Source of the DNA: an uncultured Flavobacteriales bacterium
Lineage (GTDB): Bacteria; Bacteroidota; Bacteroidia; Flavobacteriales; Weeksellaceae
Direction: 5' to 3'
DNA length: 24,023 nt
NCBI GenBank assembly: GCA_937876095.1
Contig: CALFIE010000092.1
Location: 1-24,023 of the forward strand
Shown here: positions 1 through 7,804 of the stretch, in pieces
Position numbering within the stretch: position 1 is the first letter of the stretch
How the letters are laid out: every line of letters starts with the position of its first letter
Program-made: the position numbers and the translations under genes
Notes under the pieces: generated by a model
The model's input: only the letters and a program-made list of their open reading frames with translations
Database searches by the model: none
What the model was told of the DNA's origin: nothing

Positions 1-125
1 TTACCTTTTTTTCCTTCTTTTTCCTTAACTCCCTGATTATGAAAAGAGAAAATTTGAATATAATTTTTCGTAAAGGTAAATCAGCTTTATTAATTACAGA
101 AAAAAATAAAAAGGTTGCATTAATA

Positions 126-806
126 TTAATTTACCTCTTTATAAATCAGGGTAAGAAATTGCGCGTAAGATTCGTCTAATTTTACAATATCACCTGATTT
201 TATAGAAATCCCAGCGTCACCATAGGAATTTGGGTTCACTTGAAATGATGAAATCTCAAAATATTGACCTGGTTGAAGTTCTTTCCAAGAAAGATGGATG
301 GTAGATCCCAATAATTTCCTAGTCGATAAATCATAAGACTCATTTGGAAGCAATTTCTTTTTGATGAAAGTTCTTGGTTGCAAAATAAGATTATCTGTAC
401 CAAATCTAATTTTTTGCTTCTTTTTAGAAGAAGCAAAAATATATACTGTATTATTATCATCAATAAAATTTTTTGATTCTACAAAAAACAATTTAATTTT
501 ATAATGAGCAGGATCAAAATCTAAAACTTGACCATCTATTGAATCAAAAGGGAGATAAGTGTAAGCATTTGCTCCTACTTTTTTTGCTTTTTTATATATA
601 TCAAGAAATACTGACCTATCATCTTCTGAAAAGCCTTGGATTTCTATTTCACCAAGGTATTCTCCTGTTTTTGCTACTTCAGTATTTACTCTATAGAGAA
701 AGGTATCTTTATTATCAAGAACTTTTTCAATTTTATTAAAGATAACATTCTGTGCATTGATAGAATAAGTACCTATCATCATCAAAGCAATTAATAATAA
801 TTTCAT
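126..806 (-). CDS. Secreted protein of unknown function
   Basis: I do not recognise this 226-residue protein. It begins with a clear Sec signal peptide: a Lys at residue 2, a hydrophobic run, and a cleavage site after an Asn-Ala-Gln at about residue 19. Export across the inner membrane is therefore likely. The mature part is mixed alpha/beta, soluble and rich in Lys and Asp. It has a segment near residues 50-85 (Gly-Ala-Asn-Ala-Tyr) and a Lys-rich patch near residues 125-135, with no recognisable catalytic motif and no transmembrane helix after the signal. The start lies 7 bp after the rfbD stop, so it is probably co-transcribed with rfbD and the thioesterase. It is the last gene of that unit; no strong terminator is visible in the 125 bp beyond it. 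The link to rhamnose metabolism is positional only. Confidence 0.75.
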   Translation of the reverse strand: MKLLLIALMMIGTYSINAQNVIFNKIEKVLDNKDTFLYRVNTEVAKTGEYLGEIEIQGFSEDDRSVFLDIYKKAKKVGANAYTYLPFDSIDGQVLDFDPAHYKIKLFFVESKNFIDDNNTVYIFASSKKKQKIRFGTDNLILQPRTFIKKKLLPNESYDLSTRKLLGSTIHLSWKELQPGQYFEISSFQVNPNSYGDAGISIKSGDIVKLDESYAQFLTLIYKEVN

Positions 807-813
807 AGTAATA

Positions 814-1683
814 TTATGCAGGTGTATTAAGAATTTGAATGCACTCCTCTAAACTAGATTCCCAATTTTTTGGTTGCACTTGGTAGTTGTTTTCAATTTT
901 TTGTAAAGACATGGTGCTTCTAACTGGTCTTTTGGCAGGAGTTGGAAATTCTGCAGTCGTTATAGGATTAAGTTTGACAGATGAATGGACAAATTCTGCA
1001 ATTTTTTTGGCAAAAAGAAACCAAGTAGTTTCTGGATAGTTAGAAAAATGGAAAATTCCATACGTCTTTTTGTCTGATTGAATGATCAACATAATTGCCT
1101 CTGCTAAATCATTGGCATTGGTTGGTTGACCAAATTGGTCGTTGACAATACCTAATTCATCTCTTTGTGAAAACAAATTCAGCATGGTTTTTACAAAATT
1201 TTTGTTGAATTCTGAATACAACCAAGATGTTCTGATAACAATGGTTTTAGGATTCAACTCCAAAGCCAATTCTTCGCCTTTTCTTTTGGATTGACCATAA
1301 ATTCCAATCGGATTAGTCTCGTCTTCTTCTGAGTAGGAAGTAGTGGTTTTACCATCAAAAACATAATCAGTGGACACGTGAATAAAAACTGTATTCTGCT
1401 TTTTACAAGCTTTAGCCAAATTAGTAACTCCATCTGCATTAACTGCAAAAGCCTTTTCTGATTCTTTCTCTGCCAAATCAACGGCGGTGTATGCAGAAGC
1501 ATTGATACAAAAATCTGGTCGAAAATCTGCAAAAACTTGTTCCACCATTTCAAAATTGGTGATATCAAGTTCTTCTTGTCCTAAAAACAGGAATTCGTAT
1601 TCAGTTTCATGTGTTGGTGCAATTTTTTGCAAACATTTCCCCAATTGTCCGTTTCCACCTGCTACCAATATTCTCTGTTTCAT
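814..1683 (-). CDS. rfbD: dTDP-4-dehydrorhamnose reductase (RmlD/RfbD)
   Basis: This enzyme does the last step of dTDP-L-rhamnose synthesis, NAD(P)H-dependent reduction of dTDP-4-dehydro-rhamnose, in the cytoplasm. It is a 289-residue extended SDR-family protein of normal length. The N-terminal Rossmann motif Gly-Gly-Asn-Gly-Gln-Leu-Gly lies at residues 9-15. A Ser-Thr-Asp-Tyr-Val-Phe-Asp-Gly stretch at 104-111 and the catalytic Tyr-x-x-x-Lys (Tyr129, Lys133) are present. The start is well fixed, because the dinucleotide-binding strand begins within five residues of Met1. rfbA, rfbB and rfbC are not in this window, so rfbD is separated from the rest of its pathway here. The upstream thioesterase frame overlaps the first 77 bp. 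Its product would supply rhamnose to surface glycans, possibly those made by the cluster at 7805-14436, but that link is inference. Confidence 0.93.
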   Translation of the reverse strand: MKQRILVAGGNGQLGKCLQKIAPTHETEYEFLFLGQEELDITNFEMVEQVFADFRPDFCINASAYTAVDLAEKESEKAFAVNADGVTNLAKACKKQNTVFIHVSTDYVFDGKTTTSYSEEDETNPIGIYGQSKRKGEELALELNPKTIVIRTSWLYSEFNKNFVKTMLNLFSQRDELGIVNDQFGQPTNANDLAEAIMLIIQSDKKTYGIFHFSNYPETTWFLFAKKIAEFVHSSVKLNPITTAEFPTPAKRPVRSTMSLQKIENNYQVQPKNWESSLEECIQILNTPA

Positions 1684-2155
1684 AATTTGTTTTGTTTTGT
1701 TTTCTAAAATAATTAACTCTTGATTGAAATTCTTTTTCTGCTACCGGAAGTAGAAACTGTGTAAATAAATTTACGAATTTTTCTGGTATTGTTTCTGACT
1801 TTCTGGTTTTAAGGTTGAAATAGATCACTGTACACCACAACACTGCATTTAATTTTCCAGAATCATCTCTCATGGTGATTTCTACTTTGGCAGTTCGTTC
1901 AAATATTTCAATAATTTTACTAGAAATATCAACTATTTGATTGAATTTCACTTCTCTCAAATATGCAATTTCGTTTTGTATTGCAATTAAGGTACAGCCT
2001 GATTCTTTCACAATGTCTGCATAAGTGATGTCATAATTTTGGTCTACATGATCTTCTCTTGCATTTAGCATATAATCTAAATATTTTGAATTATTGAGAT
2101 GACCAAGTGGATCGCAATCTATGAATCTGATTTTGACTTTGGAGGAAGTTTCCAT
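1607..2155 (-). CDS. Hot-dog fold acyl-CoA thioesterase, YbgC/4HBT type
   Basis: This is a predicted cytoplasmic thioesterase that hydrolyses acyl-CoA or a related thioester; the substrate is not deducible. The N-terminus carries the 4HBT signature Asp-Cys-Asp-Pro-Leu-Gly-His-Leu-Asn-Asn at residues 13-22, where the Asp is the usual catalytic residue and Gly-His-Leu-Asn-Asn caps the hot-dog helix. The core ends near residue 140. At 182 residues it is longer than the usual 130-160 of the family, and the extra C-terminal part (from about residue 157) is read from DNA that also encodes the first 26 residues of rfbD in another frame. This could be a true long overlap, or a frameshift near 1690-1730 that removed the original stop. 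It probably has its own promoter just after the skp terminator. Confidence 0.85.
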   Translation of the reverse strand: METSSKVKIRFIDCDPLGHLNNSKYLDYMLNAREDHVDQNYDITYADIVKESGCTLIAIQNEIAYLREVKFNQIVDISSKIIEIFERTAKVEITMRDDSGKLNAVLWCTVIYFNLKTRKSETIPEKFVNLFTQFLLPVAEKEFQSRVNYFRKQNKTNYETENIGSRWKRTIGEMFAKNCTNT

Positions 2156-2178
2156 ACTTTTTTTAATGAAAATTTTTA

Positions 2179-2205
2179 CAAAAATAAAAAAACCATTCGT
2201 AGCAA
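2179..2205 (-). promoter_or_regulatory. Possible Bacteroidota-type promoter for the thioesterase-rfbD unit
   Basis: Read on the minus strand, a TATTTTTG box (2179-2186) fits the Bacteroidota -7 consensus TAnnTTTG and lies 24 bp before the thioesterase start. A TTG at 2203-2205 is 16 bp further upstream, slightly short of the usual -33/-7 spacing, and it falls inside the stem of the preceding terminator. The assignment is tentative. Confidence 0.35.
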
Positions 2206-2214
2206 CGAATGGTT
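2182..2214 (-). terminator. Rho-independent terminator after skp
   Basis: A perfect 10-bp inverted repeat (AACCATTCGT at 2191-2200 and its complement at 2205-2214) encloses a 4-nt loop. On the minus strand it is followed by a run of T with one interruption. It lies 24 bp past the skp stop and would end the uppS-bamA-ompH-skp transcript. Confidence 0.88.
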
Positions 2215-2237
2215 CTAGTTGTAAATCTATAAGCTAA

Positions 2238-2732
2238 TTATAGTCCTAATTCTTTTTTAACAGCTGAAGTAGCATCTGCACCACCTTTATAGATGAATGC
2301 TGAAGATTCTACTACAAATTCCCAACCGTTTTGTTTTGCAACTTTGGCAACTGCTGCATTTAGTTTGTCTACAATTGGTTTTAGAGCGGCATCTCTTTTT
2401 TGTGCCAAATCATTTTCTGCAGTAGCTTGTAATTGTTGCAAGCTCTGTTGTTTTTTTTGCAAATCAGCTTCTTTTGCTTTTCTTTGGTCTTCCGTCATTT
2501 TACCACCTTCAGCTTGGTATTTTTGAACTTCAGCTTGCCAAGCTGTAGCTTGTTTTTTCAAATCATCTCCTTTAGCTTTGCTAAATGCTTCTAAATCTGC
2601 AGTCGCCTTTTTGGTTTCTGGCATTTGAGATAGAACTTGCTCATAATCCATAGATGCTATTTTTTGAGCTTTTGCAGTTCCTACAGTCAAAACCATCATT
2701 GCTGCTGCAAATAGTACGCTTAATTTTTTCAT
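2238..2732 (-). CDS. OmpH/Skp family periplasmic chaperone (distal copy)
   Basis: Skp-like proteins hold unfolded outer-membrane proteins in the periplasm and hand them to the BAM complex. This 164-residue protein has a signal peptide with cleavage expected after Ala-Lys-Ala-Gln near residue 23. A strand follows (Lys-Ile-Ala-Ser-Met-Asp-Tyr-Glu-Gln-Val-Leu). A long Gln/Lys/Ala-rich helical region from about 40 to 125 is the predicted coiled-coil tentacle, and a C-terminal strand region completes the body. Length and layout match the family. It is the second of two tandem OmpH-like genes downstream of bamA, 39 bp after the first, and is followed directly by the operon terminator. It is more Ala/Gln-rich than its neighbour, so the two copies are well diverged. 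The symbol skp would fit, but which copy is functionally equivalent to E. coli Skp cannot be told. Confidence 0.9.
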   Translation of the reverse strand: MKKLSVLFAAAMMVLTVGTAKAQKIASMDYEQVLSQMPETKKATADLEAFSKAKGDDLKKQATAWQAEVQKYQAEGGKMTEDQRKAKEADLQKKQQSLQQLQATAENDLAQKRDAALKPIVDKLNAAVAKVAKQNGWEFVVESSAFIYKGGADATSAVKKELGL

Positions 2733-2771
2733 AATAGAATAATTGTTAAATGTTGTTTTTAATAATTTTTT

Positions 2772-3356
2772 TTAAAATTCAGATTTTGCTTTCCTTGTTC
2801 TAGATGGTGTTGTTTTGTTTTTATTACCTTCTTTTGAATCTGTTTTTTTCAGAAGCAAATCTAACACTTTATCAGTAAAATCATATCTTTTCTGAAGAAA
2901 AATTACACTGATATTATTGCTTTTATCAAGAACTATGCCCATTCCATATTTTTCTGATACGGTTTTTATGGCATTCCAAATTTTGTCTTGAAAAGGCTTG
3001 GTAAGATTTGTACGCAAATTATTAATCTCACCTTGTGAACCAAAACGTGCATTTACAGTGGTCTTGATATTGTTCTCTAAATCTATTACTTCTTTTTCTC
3101 TCTGTTTGAGTTGTTCACCAACCAAGAGAACTTTTTCATTCTCAAAACTTGCTTTTTTGTGTTCGTATTCGGTTTGCAAGTTCTGTATTTCTGTTTGCCA
3201 AGTTGTAATCTGATTATTCAATCTGGATTCAGCTTCTTTGTATTCTGGTAGTTTATTCAAAATATACTCTGTATCTACCACTCCTACTTTCTGCCCAAAA
3301 ATATTATTGGCAAAAACTAGTGCAACTATTGAAATAAGTTTTACAAAATTCTTCAT
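2772..3356 (-). CDS. OmpH/Skp family periplasmic chaperone (proximal copy)
   Basis: This is a second predicted outer-membrane-protein chaperone of the periplasm, directly downstream of bamA (21 bp gap). The 194-residue protein starts with a signal peptide (cleavage near Phe-Gly-Gln, residue 22) followed by Lys-Val-Gly-Val-Val-Asp-Thr-Glu-Tyr-Ile-Leu, the typical first strand of the OmpH fold. A Glu/Lys/Gln-rich coiled coil spans about residues 40-100, and a C-terminal body follows (around Gly-Met-Gly-Ile-Val-Leu-Asp-Lys-Ser). Unlike the distal copy it ends in a basic, Ser/Thr/Lys-rich tail of about 22 residues, which looks disordered. Tandem divergent OmpH genes after bamA are common in Flavobacteriia; the basic tail suggests a partner or envelope-binding role not shared by the other copy, which is inference. 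Confidence 0.9.
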   Translation of the reverse strand: MKNFVKLISIVALVFANNIFGQKVGVVDTEYILNKLPEYKEAESRLNNQITTWQTEIQNLQTEYEHKKASFENEKVLLVGEQLKQREKEVIDLENNIKTTVNARFGSQGEINNLRTNLTKPFQDKIWNAIKTVSEKYGMGIVLDKSNNISVIFLQKRYDFTDKVLDLLLKKTDSKEGNKNKTTPSRTRKAKSEF

Positions 3357-3377
3357 ACTAATGAAAATTTTAATTTT

Positions 3378-5912
3378 TTATAGCGGTTGATTCATTAGGA
3401 AATGTGTTTTCCAACCTGAAGGAACCGATGTTCCGAGCGTACTATCAAAACCATAAGCAAAATCAAAGCCAAGTAAACCAAACGCTCCCATATAAACTCT
3501 AATCCCAAATCCTGCAGATCTTTTTAACTGAAACGGATTGTAATTGGTAAAGCCATTCCAAGTATTACCTCCTTCTATGAATGAGAGTGCAAATATTTTT
3601 GCAGTTTGACTCATAGAAATTGGATATCTGAGTTCCAATGCAAATCTGTTGTATAAAGTACCTCCTCCAAATGGTGTAACATCTTGCGAAGTTCCGCCAT
3701 AAGATGATGCGTTTTCGTAACCACGCAATGGTACTAATTCTCTACCATCATATCTACCACCGAAAAGTCCAGTTCCTCCTAAATAAAATCGCTCAAAAGG
3801 TGGTGCTCCCAATTCTTTGTTGTAGCCATTCATAAAGCCCATTTCTGCGGTACTTCTGAGTACCAATTTACCAATTACTTGGTTGTAGAAATCTGATTTG
3901 AATTTTATTTTATAAAATTCCATCAATTTATATTTGTCTAGAGCAGACATGGTGCTATAATCTTTGTGGTTAAACATAGAATAAGGCGGTGTGAATTTTA
4001 CCGATGCTTCTATGTTGGAACCTTGTGTTGGGAAGATTGGATCTATCCCCGCAGAATTTCTGCTTAATCCCACATTGAAACTAAAATTATGAGCTGTACC
4101 ATAATACTCTGTAGTACTACCAAACTGGAACGGATAATTTTTAAAATTATAACTTTGATACTGAATTCCTGTGTAGAGAGAGAACCAATCATCTGGCCAT
4201 CTCAATTGTCTATTTAATCCTAAACTTGTTGAGAAAATATTGAGTTTTTGGCTTCCACCATAAACATCAGAATAATTTACCAAAGATTCATTAACACTGA
4301 AAGATAAAGCAGTAGGTCTAGTCCCAAAAAGCCAAGGTTCTGTAAACGAAATTCCATAATTTTGGAAATATTGTCCTGCTTGTGCTTGTATAGAGAAGGT
4401 TTGACCGTCACCTTGTGGAACTGGTCTGAAATCTTTGAGTTTCAAGAAATTTCTTAAAGAAAAATTATTAAATGTAAGTCCCAAAGTCCCGATAAATGAG
4501 TTTCCACCATAACCTGCTTGCAATTGTACTTGTGATGAGCCTTTTTCTACCAAGGTCCAGTTTACATCTACTGTATTATCTTGTTGGTTTGGATTTATTT
4601 TTTGTCCAATTTGTTGAGGATCAAAAAACGACATAGATGCTAAATCGAAATACGTTCTTTTGATATCTGATTTACTAAAAAGATAACCCGGTTTTGTACG
4701 CAGAGATCGTAAAATTACGTGGTCGTGAGTAGTAGTGTTCCCACTCCAAGTTACCTTATTCCATGTAGCTTTTTCGCCTTCTGCAACTCTAACTTCAAGA
4801 TCTATAGAATCTCCAACTACGGATTTTTCTACTGGTGAAATTTGCGAAAACAAATAACCATTATTCATATAAACCGATTTGATGTCTGAATCGTCTTCTT
4901 TACCACCATCTTCACCCACTTTTTTGTTAAAACCAACTGCATCATAAATATCTCCTTTTTTGTAACCTAGTACTTTTTGTAAATATTCTGTTGAAAAAGC
5001 AGTGTTACCTAGGAAAGAAATGTTTCTGATATAGTATTTTTTACCTTCGTTTAGTTTAACATTGATTTGGAAATTATTGTTCTTATTTCTCCAAACTGAA
5101 TCTTTTACAATATTAGCATCTCTATAACCCAAAGAATTGTAATAACTAATGAGGTTTCTCTTGTCTTCATCATATTTATCTTGAATAAATTTTGATGGTT
5201 TGAAGATTCCCATAATCAACCTTTTCTGTTTGGTATCTTTGAAACCGCTTTTTCTTAGTTTATTATCGGTAACATTGTTGTTTCCTTCAAATTCTATTTG
5301 GTCGATCTTAATTTTCTTACCTCGGTTTACATCTATCGTCCAATCTACCAAATTAGGATCTTTTGCATTTACCATGTCTTTTATACTAATTGTGGCATCT
5401 GCAAATCCTTTTTTAATAAAATCCTGTGGAATATTATTTTTAAGATTAGAAACTAAATTTTGGGTAATTTTGGTTCCTGGTTTTAAGTTATTGTCTTTGG
5501 CAATTTTTTCACCTTTAGATTTAGACATTCCTTTCCCTGTAAATTTTACTTCGCCTAATTCTTTCAGGTCTTGTAAATAAAATTTAAGTACTACAGTTTC
5601 ACCTTCAATACTTTCTACATAGACTTCTACTTCTGAAAACAATTGGGTTTCCCACAATTTTTTGATGGCATTACTCAGTTTTTGACCTGGGATTTCTACG
5701 TTTTCACCTTTATTTAGACCTGTGAAACGCAAAATTTGTGTGGCTGAATATTTTTTTACACCATCTACCACAATATCTTTCAGGGTATAGTTACCAATTT
5801 GGGATTCCGCAAAAACGGGTGCATTGTCTTGTTTGTTTGGGGATGGTGTAACCTGACCGAAAATATGTGCTGATACAGCAAAAAATAGGATGGGTAAGAA
5901 TTTAAACTTCAT
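3378..5912 (-). CDS. bamA: BamA, outer-membrane protein assembly factor
   Basis: BamA is the Omp85-family core of the BAM complex that folds and inserts beta-barrel proteins into the outer membrane. I chose the Met at 5912 (844 residues), because it opens a proper signal peptide with cleavage near Phe-Gly-Gln; an in-frame Met ten codons upstream would put a polar extension before it. POTRA-type repeats fill about residues 35-430, and the 16-stranded barrel follows to the end. The barrel contains the loop-6 signature as Leu-Arg-Gly-Tyr-Glu (the VRGF/Y motif) and the conserved Gly-rich segments around it. The gene sits between uppS (35 bp upstream) and the two OmpH chaperones, an arrangement that groups carrier-lipid synthesis with outer-membrane biogenesis. 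The last residues end in Asn-Gln-Pro-Leu, not the usual terminal aromatic of a beta-signal. Confidence 0.95.
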   Translation of the reverse strand: MKFKFLPILFFAVSAHIFGQVTPSPNKQDNAPVFAESQIGNYTLKDIVVDGVKKYSATQILRFTGLNKGENVEIPGQKLSNAIKKLWETQLFSEVEVYVESIEGETVVLKFYLQDLKELGEVKFTGKGMSKSKGEKIAKDNNLKPGTKITQNLVSNLKNNIPQDFIKKGFADATISIKDMVNAKDPNLVDWTIDVNRGKKIKIDQIEFEGNNNVTDNKLRKSGFKDTKQKRLIMGIFKPSKFIQDKYDEDKRNLISYYNSLGYRDANIVKDSVWRNKNNNFQINVKLNEGKKYYIRNISFLGNTAFSTEYLQKVLGYKKGDIYDAVGFNKKVGEDGGKEDDSDIKSVYMNNGYLFSQISPVEKSVVGDSIDLEVRVAEGEKATWNKVTWSGNTTTHDHVILRSLRTKPGYLFSKSDIKRTYFDLASMSFFDPQQIGQKINPNQQDNTVDVNWTLVEKGSSQVQLQAGYGGNSFIGTLGLTFNNFSLRNFLKLKDFRPVPQGDGQTFSIQAQAGQYFQNYGISFTEPWLFGTRPTALSFSVNESLVNYSDVYGGSQKLNIFSTSLGLNRQLRWPDDWFSLYTGIQYQSYNFKNYPFQFGSTTEYYGTAHNFSFNVGLSRNSAGIDPIFPTQGSNIEASVKFTPPYSMFNHKDYSTMSALDKYKLMEFYKIKFKSDFYNQVIGKLVLRSTAEMGFMNGYNKELGAPPFERFYLGGTGLFGGRYDGRELVPLRGYENASSYGGTSQDVTPFGGGTLYNRFALELRYPISMSQTAKIFALSFIEGGNTWNGFTNYNPFQLKRSAGFGIRVYMGAFGLLGFDFAYGFDSTLGTSVPSGWKTHFLMNQPL

Positions 5913-5947
5913 TATATTTTTAGTTCTAAACTGATATATCAACTGAA

Positions 5948-6694
5948 TTATTGTGTGATTTGTTCGCTTGTTTTTCCGTAGCGTCTTTCTTTATTTTGAT
6001 AATCTACAATGCATTGGAAAAATATTTCCTTGGAAAAATCGGGCCAAAGTACATCTAAAAACTGTAATTCTGCATAAGCAATTTGCCATAGCAGAAAGTT
6101 ACTGATTCTGACTTCGCCACTAGTTCTTATTAAAAGATCAACTGGTGGAAAATCCTTAGTGTAAAGATGGTTTTCAAAAACGTCTTCGTTGATATCATTA
6201 ATTTCCAAAGTGCCATCTTGTACATCTTTGCTAATTTTTTTCACAGCAGAAATAATTTCTTGCTGTGATCCATAGCTTAATGCTAAAACGAGATTTCCTT
6301 TGGAATTATTTTTGGTTAATTCTATGACGTTATTTAACTGATCTTTTACCAAATCTGGTAATTTATTTGTGTCTCCTATCACATGCATTCTCAATCCTTT
6401 GGTGAAAATTTCTTCGGCTTCTAGCAATAGTGTTTCAGAAAGCAGTCCCATCAAAGTGTCTACTTCATTGCTTGGTCGACTCCAATTTTCAGAAGAAAAG
6501 GTGTAAAGCGTTAGGTACGGAATATGCACTTCATTACAAGCATTGATAGCGTTACGAACAGCTTTAATTGCATTCTTGTGTCCGAAAGTTCGCTCTTCAC
6601 CTCTTGTTTTCGCCCATCTTCCGTTTCCATCCATAATGATAGCAACGTGTTGCGGTAAATTCTCAGGATTTATTTTATTTTTTGTAGAGGACAT
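5948..6694 (-). CDS. uppS: Isoprenyl transferase / undecaprenyl diphosphate synthase
   Basis: This cytoplasmic cis-prenyltransferase extends farnesyl diphosphate with isopentenyl diphosphate to make the C55 carrier lipid used for peptidoglycan and surface polysaccharides. The protein has 248 residues, the normal length. The catalytic signature Met-Asp-Gly-Asn-Gly-Arg-Trp-Ala lies at 21-28, with Asp22 as the Mg/diphosphate ligand. The C-terminal signature Arg-Thr-Ser-Gly-Glu-x-Arg-x-Ser-Asn-Phe-Leu-Leu-Trp-Gln with following Ala-Tyr-Ala-Glu is intact. The gene starts 5 bp after the DUF6089 stop and is followed by bamA, so it belongs to the envelope operon. The same product feeds the WecA-like transferase encoded at 11167-12285. 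Confidence 0.96.
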   Translation of the reverse strand: MSSTKNKINPENLPQHVAIIMDGNGRWAKTRGEERTFGHKNAIKAVRNAINACNEVHIPYLTLYTFSSENWSRPSNEVDTLMGLLSETLLLEAEEIFTKGLRMHVIGDTNKLPDLVKDQLNNVIELTKNNSKGNLVLALSYGSQQEIISAVKKISKDVQDGTLEINDINEDVFENHLYTKDFPPVDLLIRTSGEVRISNFLLWQIAYAELQFLDVLWPDFSKEIFFQCIVDYQNKERRYGKTSEQITQ

Positions 6695-6699
6695 ATGTA

Positions 6700-7593
6700 T
6701 TATTCACAGTAACAAGGTGGTCTTCCGAAGGAATAAGAAAGCCCAATTGTAATACTGTTTATCCAATCTTTAGAGTTAGGTTCTCCAACTTGTCTTTGTT
6801 TTAAATATTCTGATAGTCTCAGATCTGCAATGGCAAGATATGGTTGAGATAGCAATAAGGAGTTTCCTGTATCAGGATCCAATATATCATTATCATATTT
6901 TACTTTGAAATCTTTAGCGTCAAAATTACTATAATCTAGTGCATCTGAGAAGGTTGGTCTGAACATTACCTCTCCATAAATTGACCAATTGTAATTAAAT
7001 TTATATTTCAACCCTACTCCGAAAGGAATAGACATGGTAACTTTTTTGGTAGTAGAATATATTTGTTTAGAAACAAAATCATCATATGAAGTTGGTTCTA
7101 GGGCAAGTCCATCTGCATCTCTTCTAAAGTCGTTTATATATTCTACTTGACTTGCATCTGCAACCATTCCTCCAACTCCTGCAAAAATATATGGACTTAG
7201 CATTCCTGTTTGTTCATTATTTACAGGATAAAAATAGTATTCGAAAACAGCATTTGCTTCAAATATATTATTGGTTCCCCATAATTTTCTATCTCTTCTA
7301 TATTGTTCTTTAGCAATTCTATCATCAAATTGTATACGGTTGTATCCTAAATCAAGTCGTATGGTTTGATAGGGATTGAAGTGCATTCTATAGGTAATTC
7401 CCCCAAAAAAAGGAAAACCACTATCTGGAGTTTGACTAGTGCTCATAGGTTTTTGTAGCAAGTAATTGGTCATACCAATATCTCCTACTAAATTACTCAT
7501 ACCAATGTGAACACCAATTTCGTGTTTTTGTGCCTTTGTTCCGATAGCAGTAATTACAGAAATAATTAGGCTATACAATAAATTTTTATTCAT
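6700..7593 (-). CDS. DUF6089-like outer-membrane beta-barrel protein
   Basis: This is a predicted secreted beta-barrel protein of the kind usually found just before uppS and bamA in Flavobacteriia and annotated there as DUF6089; its biochemical role is unknown. The Met at 7593 (297 residues) is preferred over the Met twenty codons upstream, because it begins a signal peptide (Met-Asn-Lys-Asn-Leu-Leu, cleavage near Lys-Ala-Gln). The mature protein opens with His-Glu-Ile-Gly-Val-His-Ile-Gly, has repeated amphipathic strands with alternating aromatic residues, and ends in a strand with Gly-Leu-Ser-Tyr-Ser-Phe-Gly-Arg followed by Pro-Pro-Cys-Tyr-Cys-Glu. The Cys-x-Cys at the extreme C-terminus is unusual for a barrel. 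It is probably the first gene of the uppS-bamA-ompH-skp operon, with a promoter-like box about 45 bp upstream. Confidence 0.82.
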   Translation of the reverse strand: MNKNLLYSLIISVITAIGTKAQKHEIGVHIGMSNLVGDIGMTNYLLQKPMSTSQTPDSGFPFFGGITYRMHFNPYQTIRLDLGYNRIQFDDRIAKEQYRRDRKLWGTNNIFEANAVFEYYFYPVNNEQTGMLSPYIFAGVGGMVADASQVEYINDFRRDADGLALEPTSYDDFVSKQIYSTTKKVTMSIPFGVGLKYKFNYNWSIYGEVMFRPTFSDALDYSNFDAKDFKVKYDNDILDPDTGNSLLLSQPYLAIADLRLSEYLKQRQVGEPNSKDWINSITIGLSYSFGRPPCYCE

Positions 7594-7639
7594 AGAAGAA
7601 TATAGATTAATGGTTACTTTTCTGAAACAATATATTTTG

Positions 7640-7647
7640 CAAATATA
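7640..7647 (-). promoter_or_regulatory. Possible -7 box of the envelope operon
   Basis: Read on the minus strand this is TATATTTG, an exact match to the Bacteroidota TAnnTTTG box, 46 bp before the chosen start of the DUF6089 gene. I see no TTG at the right upstream distance. The rest of the 211-bp gap to wzc (7594-7804) is AT-rich without other clear signals. Confidence 0.4.
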
Positions 7648-7804
7648 AAACATTTTTCCATTAAAGGAATGCTTAAATTTTTCTTAATTAAAAACAAAAT
7701 AACATAAATTTTTAGAATTGAAACGCTAAAAAGTTTAAAATATTCTAAAATTTATTTTTTGTATATAAAACAATCCTTCAAAAAGAACGGTAAATTTAGT
7801 TATT

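Noticed and set aside
1..125. End of another gene on either strand
   Set aside because: Frames in this AT-rich stretch are broken by stops, and no family-like sequence is visible.
5200..5580. Plus-strand frame of 126 codons within bamA
   Set aside because: It is antisense to the POTRA region of an intact bamA and reads as hydrophobic low-complexity sequence, as expected from the reverse of a Lys/Asn-rich gene.
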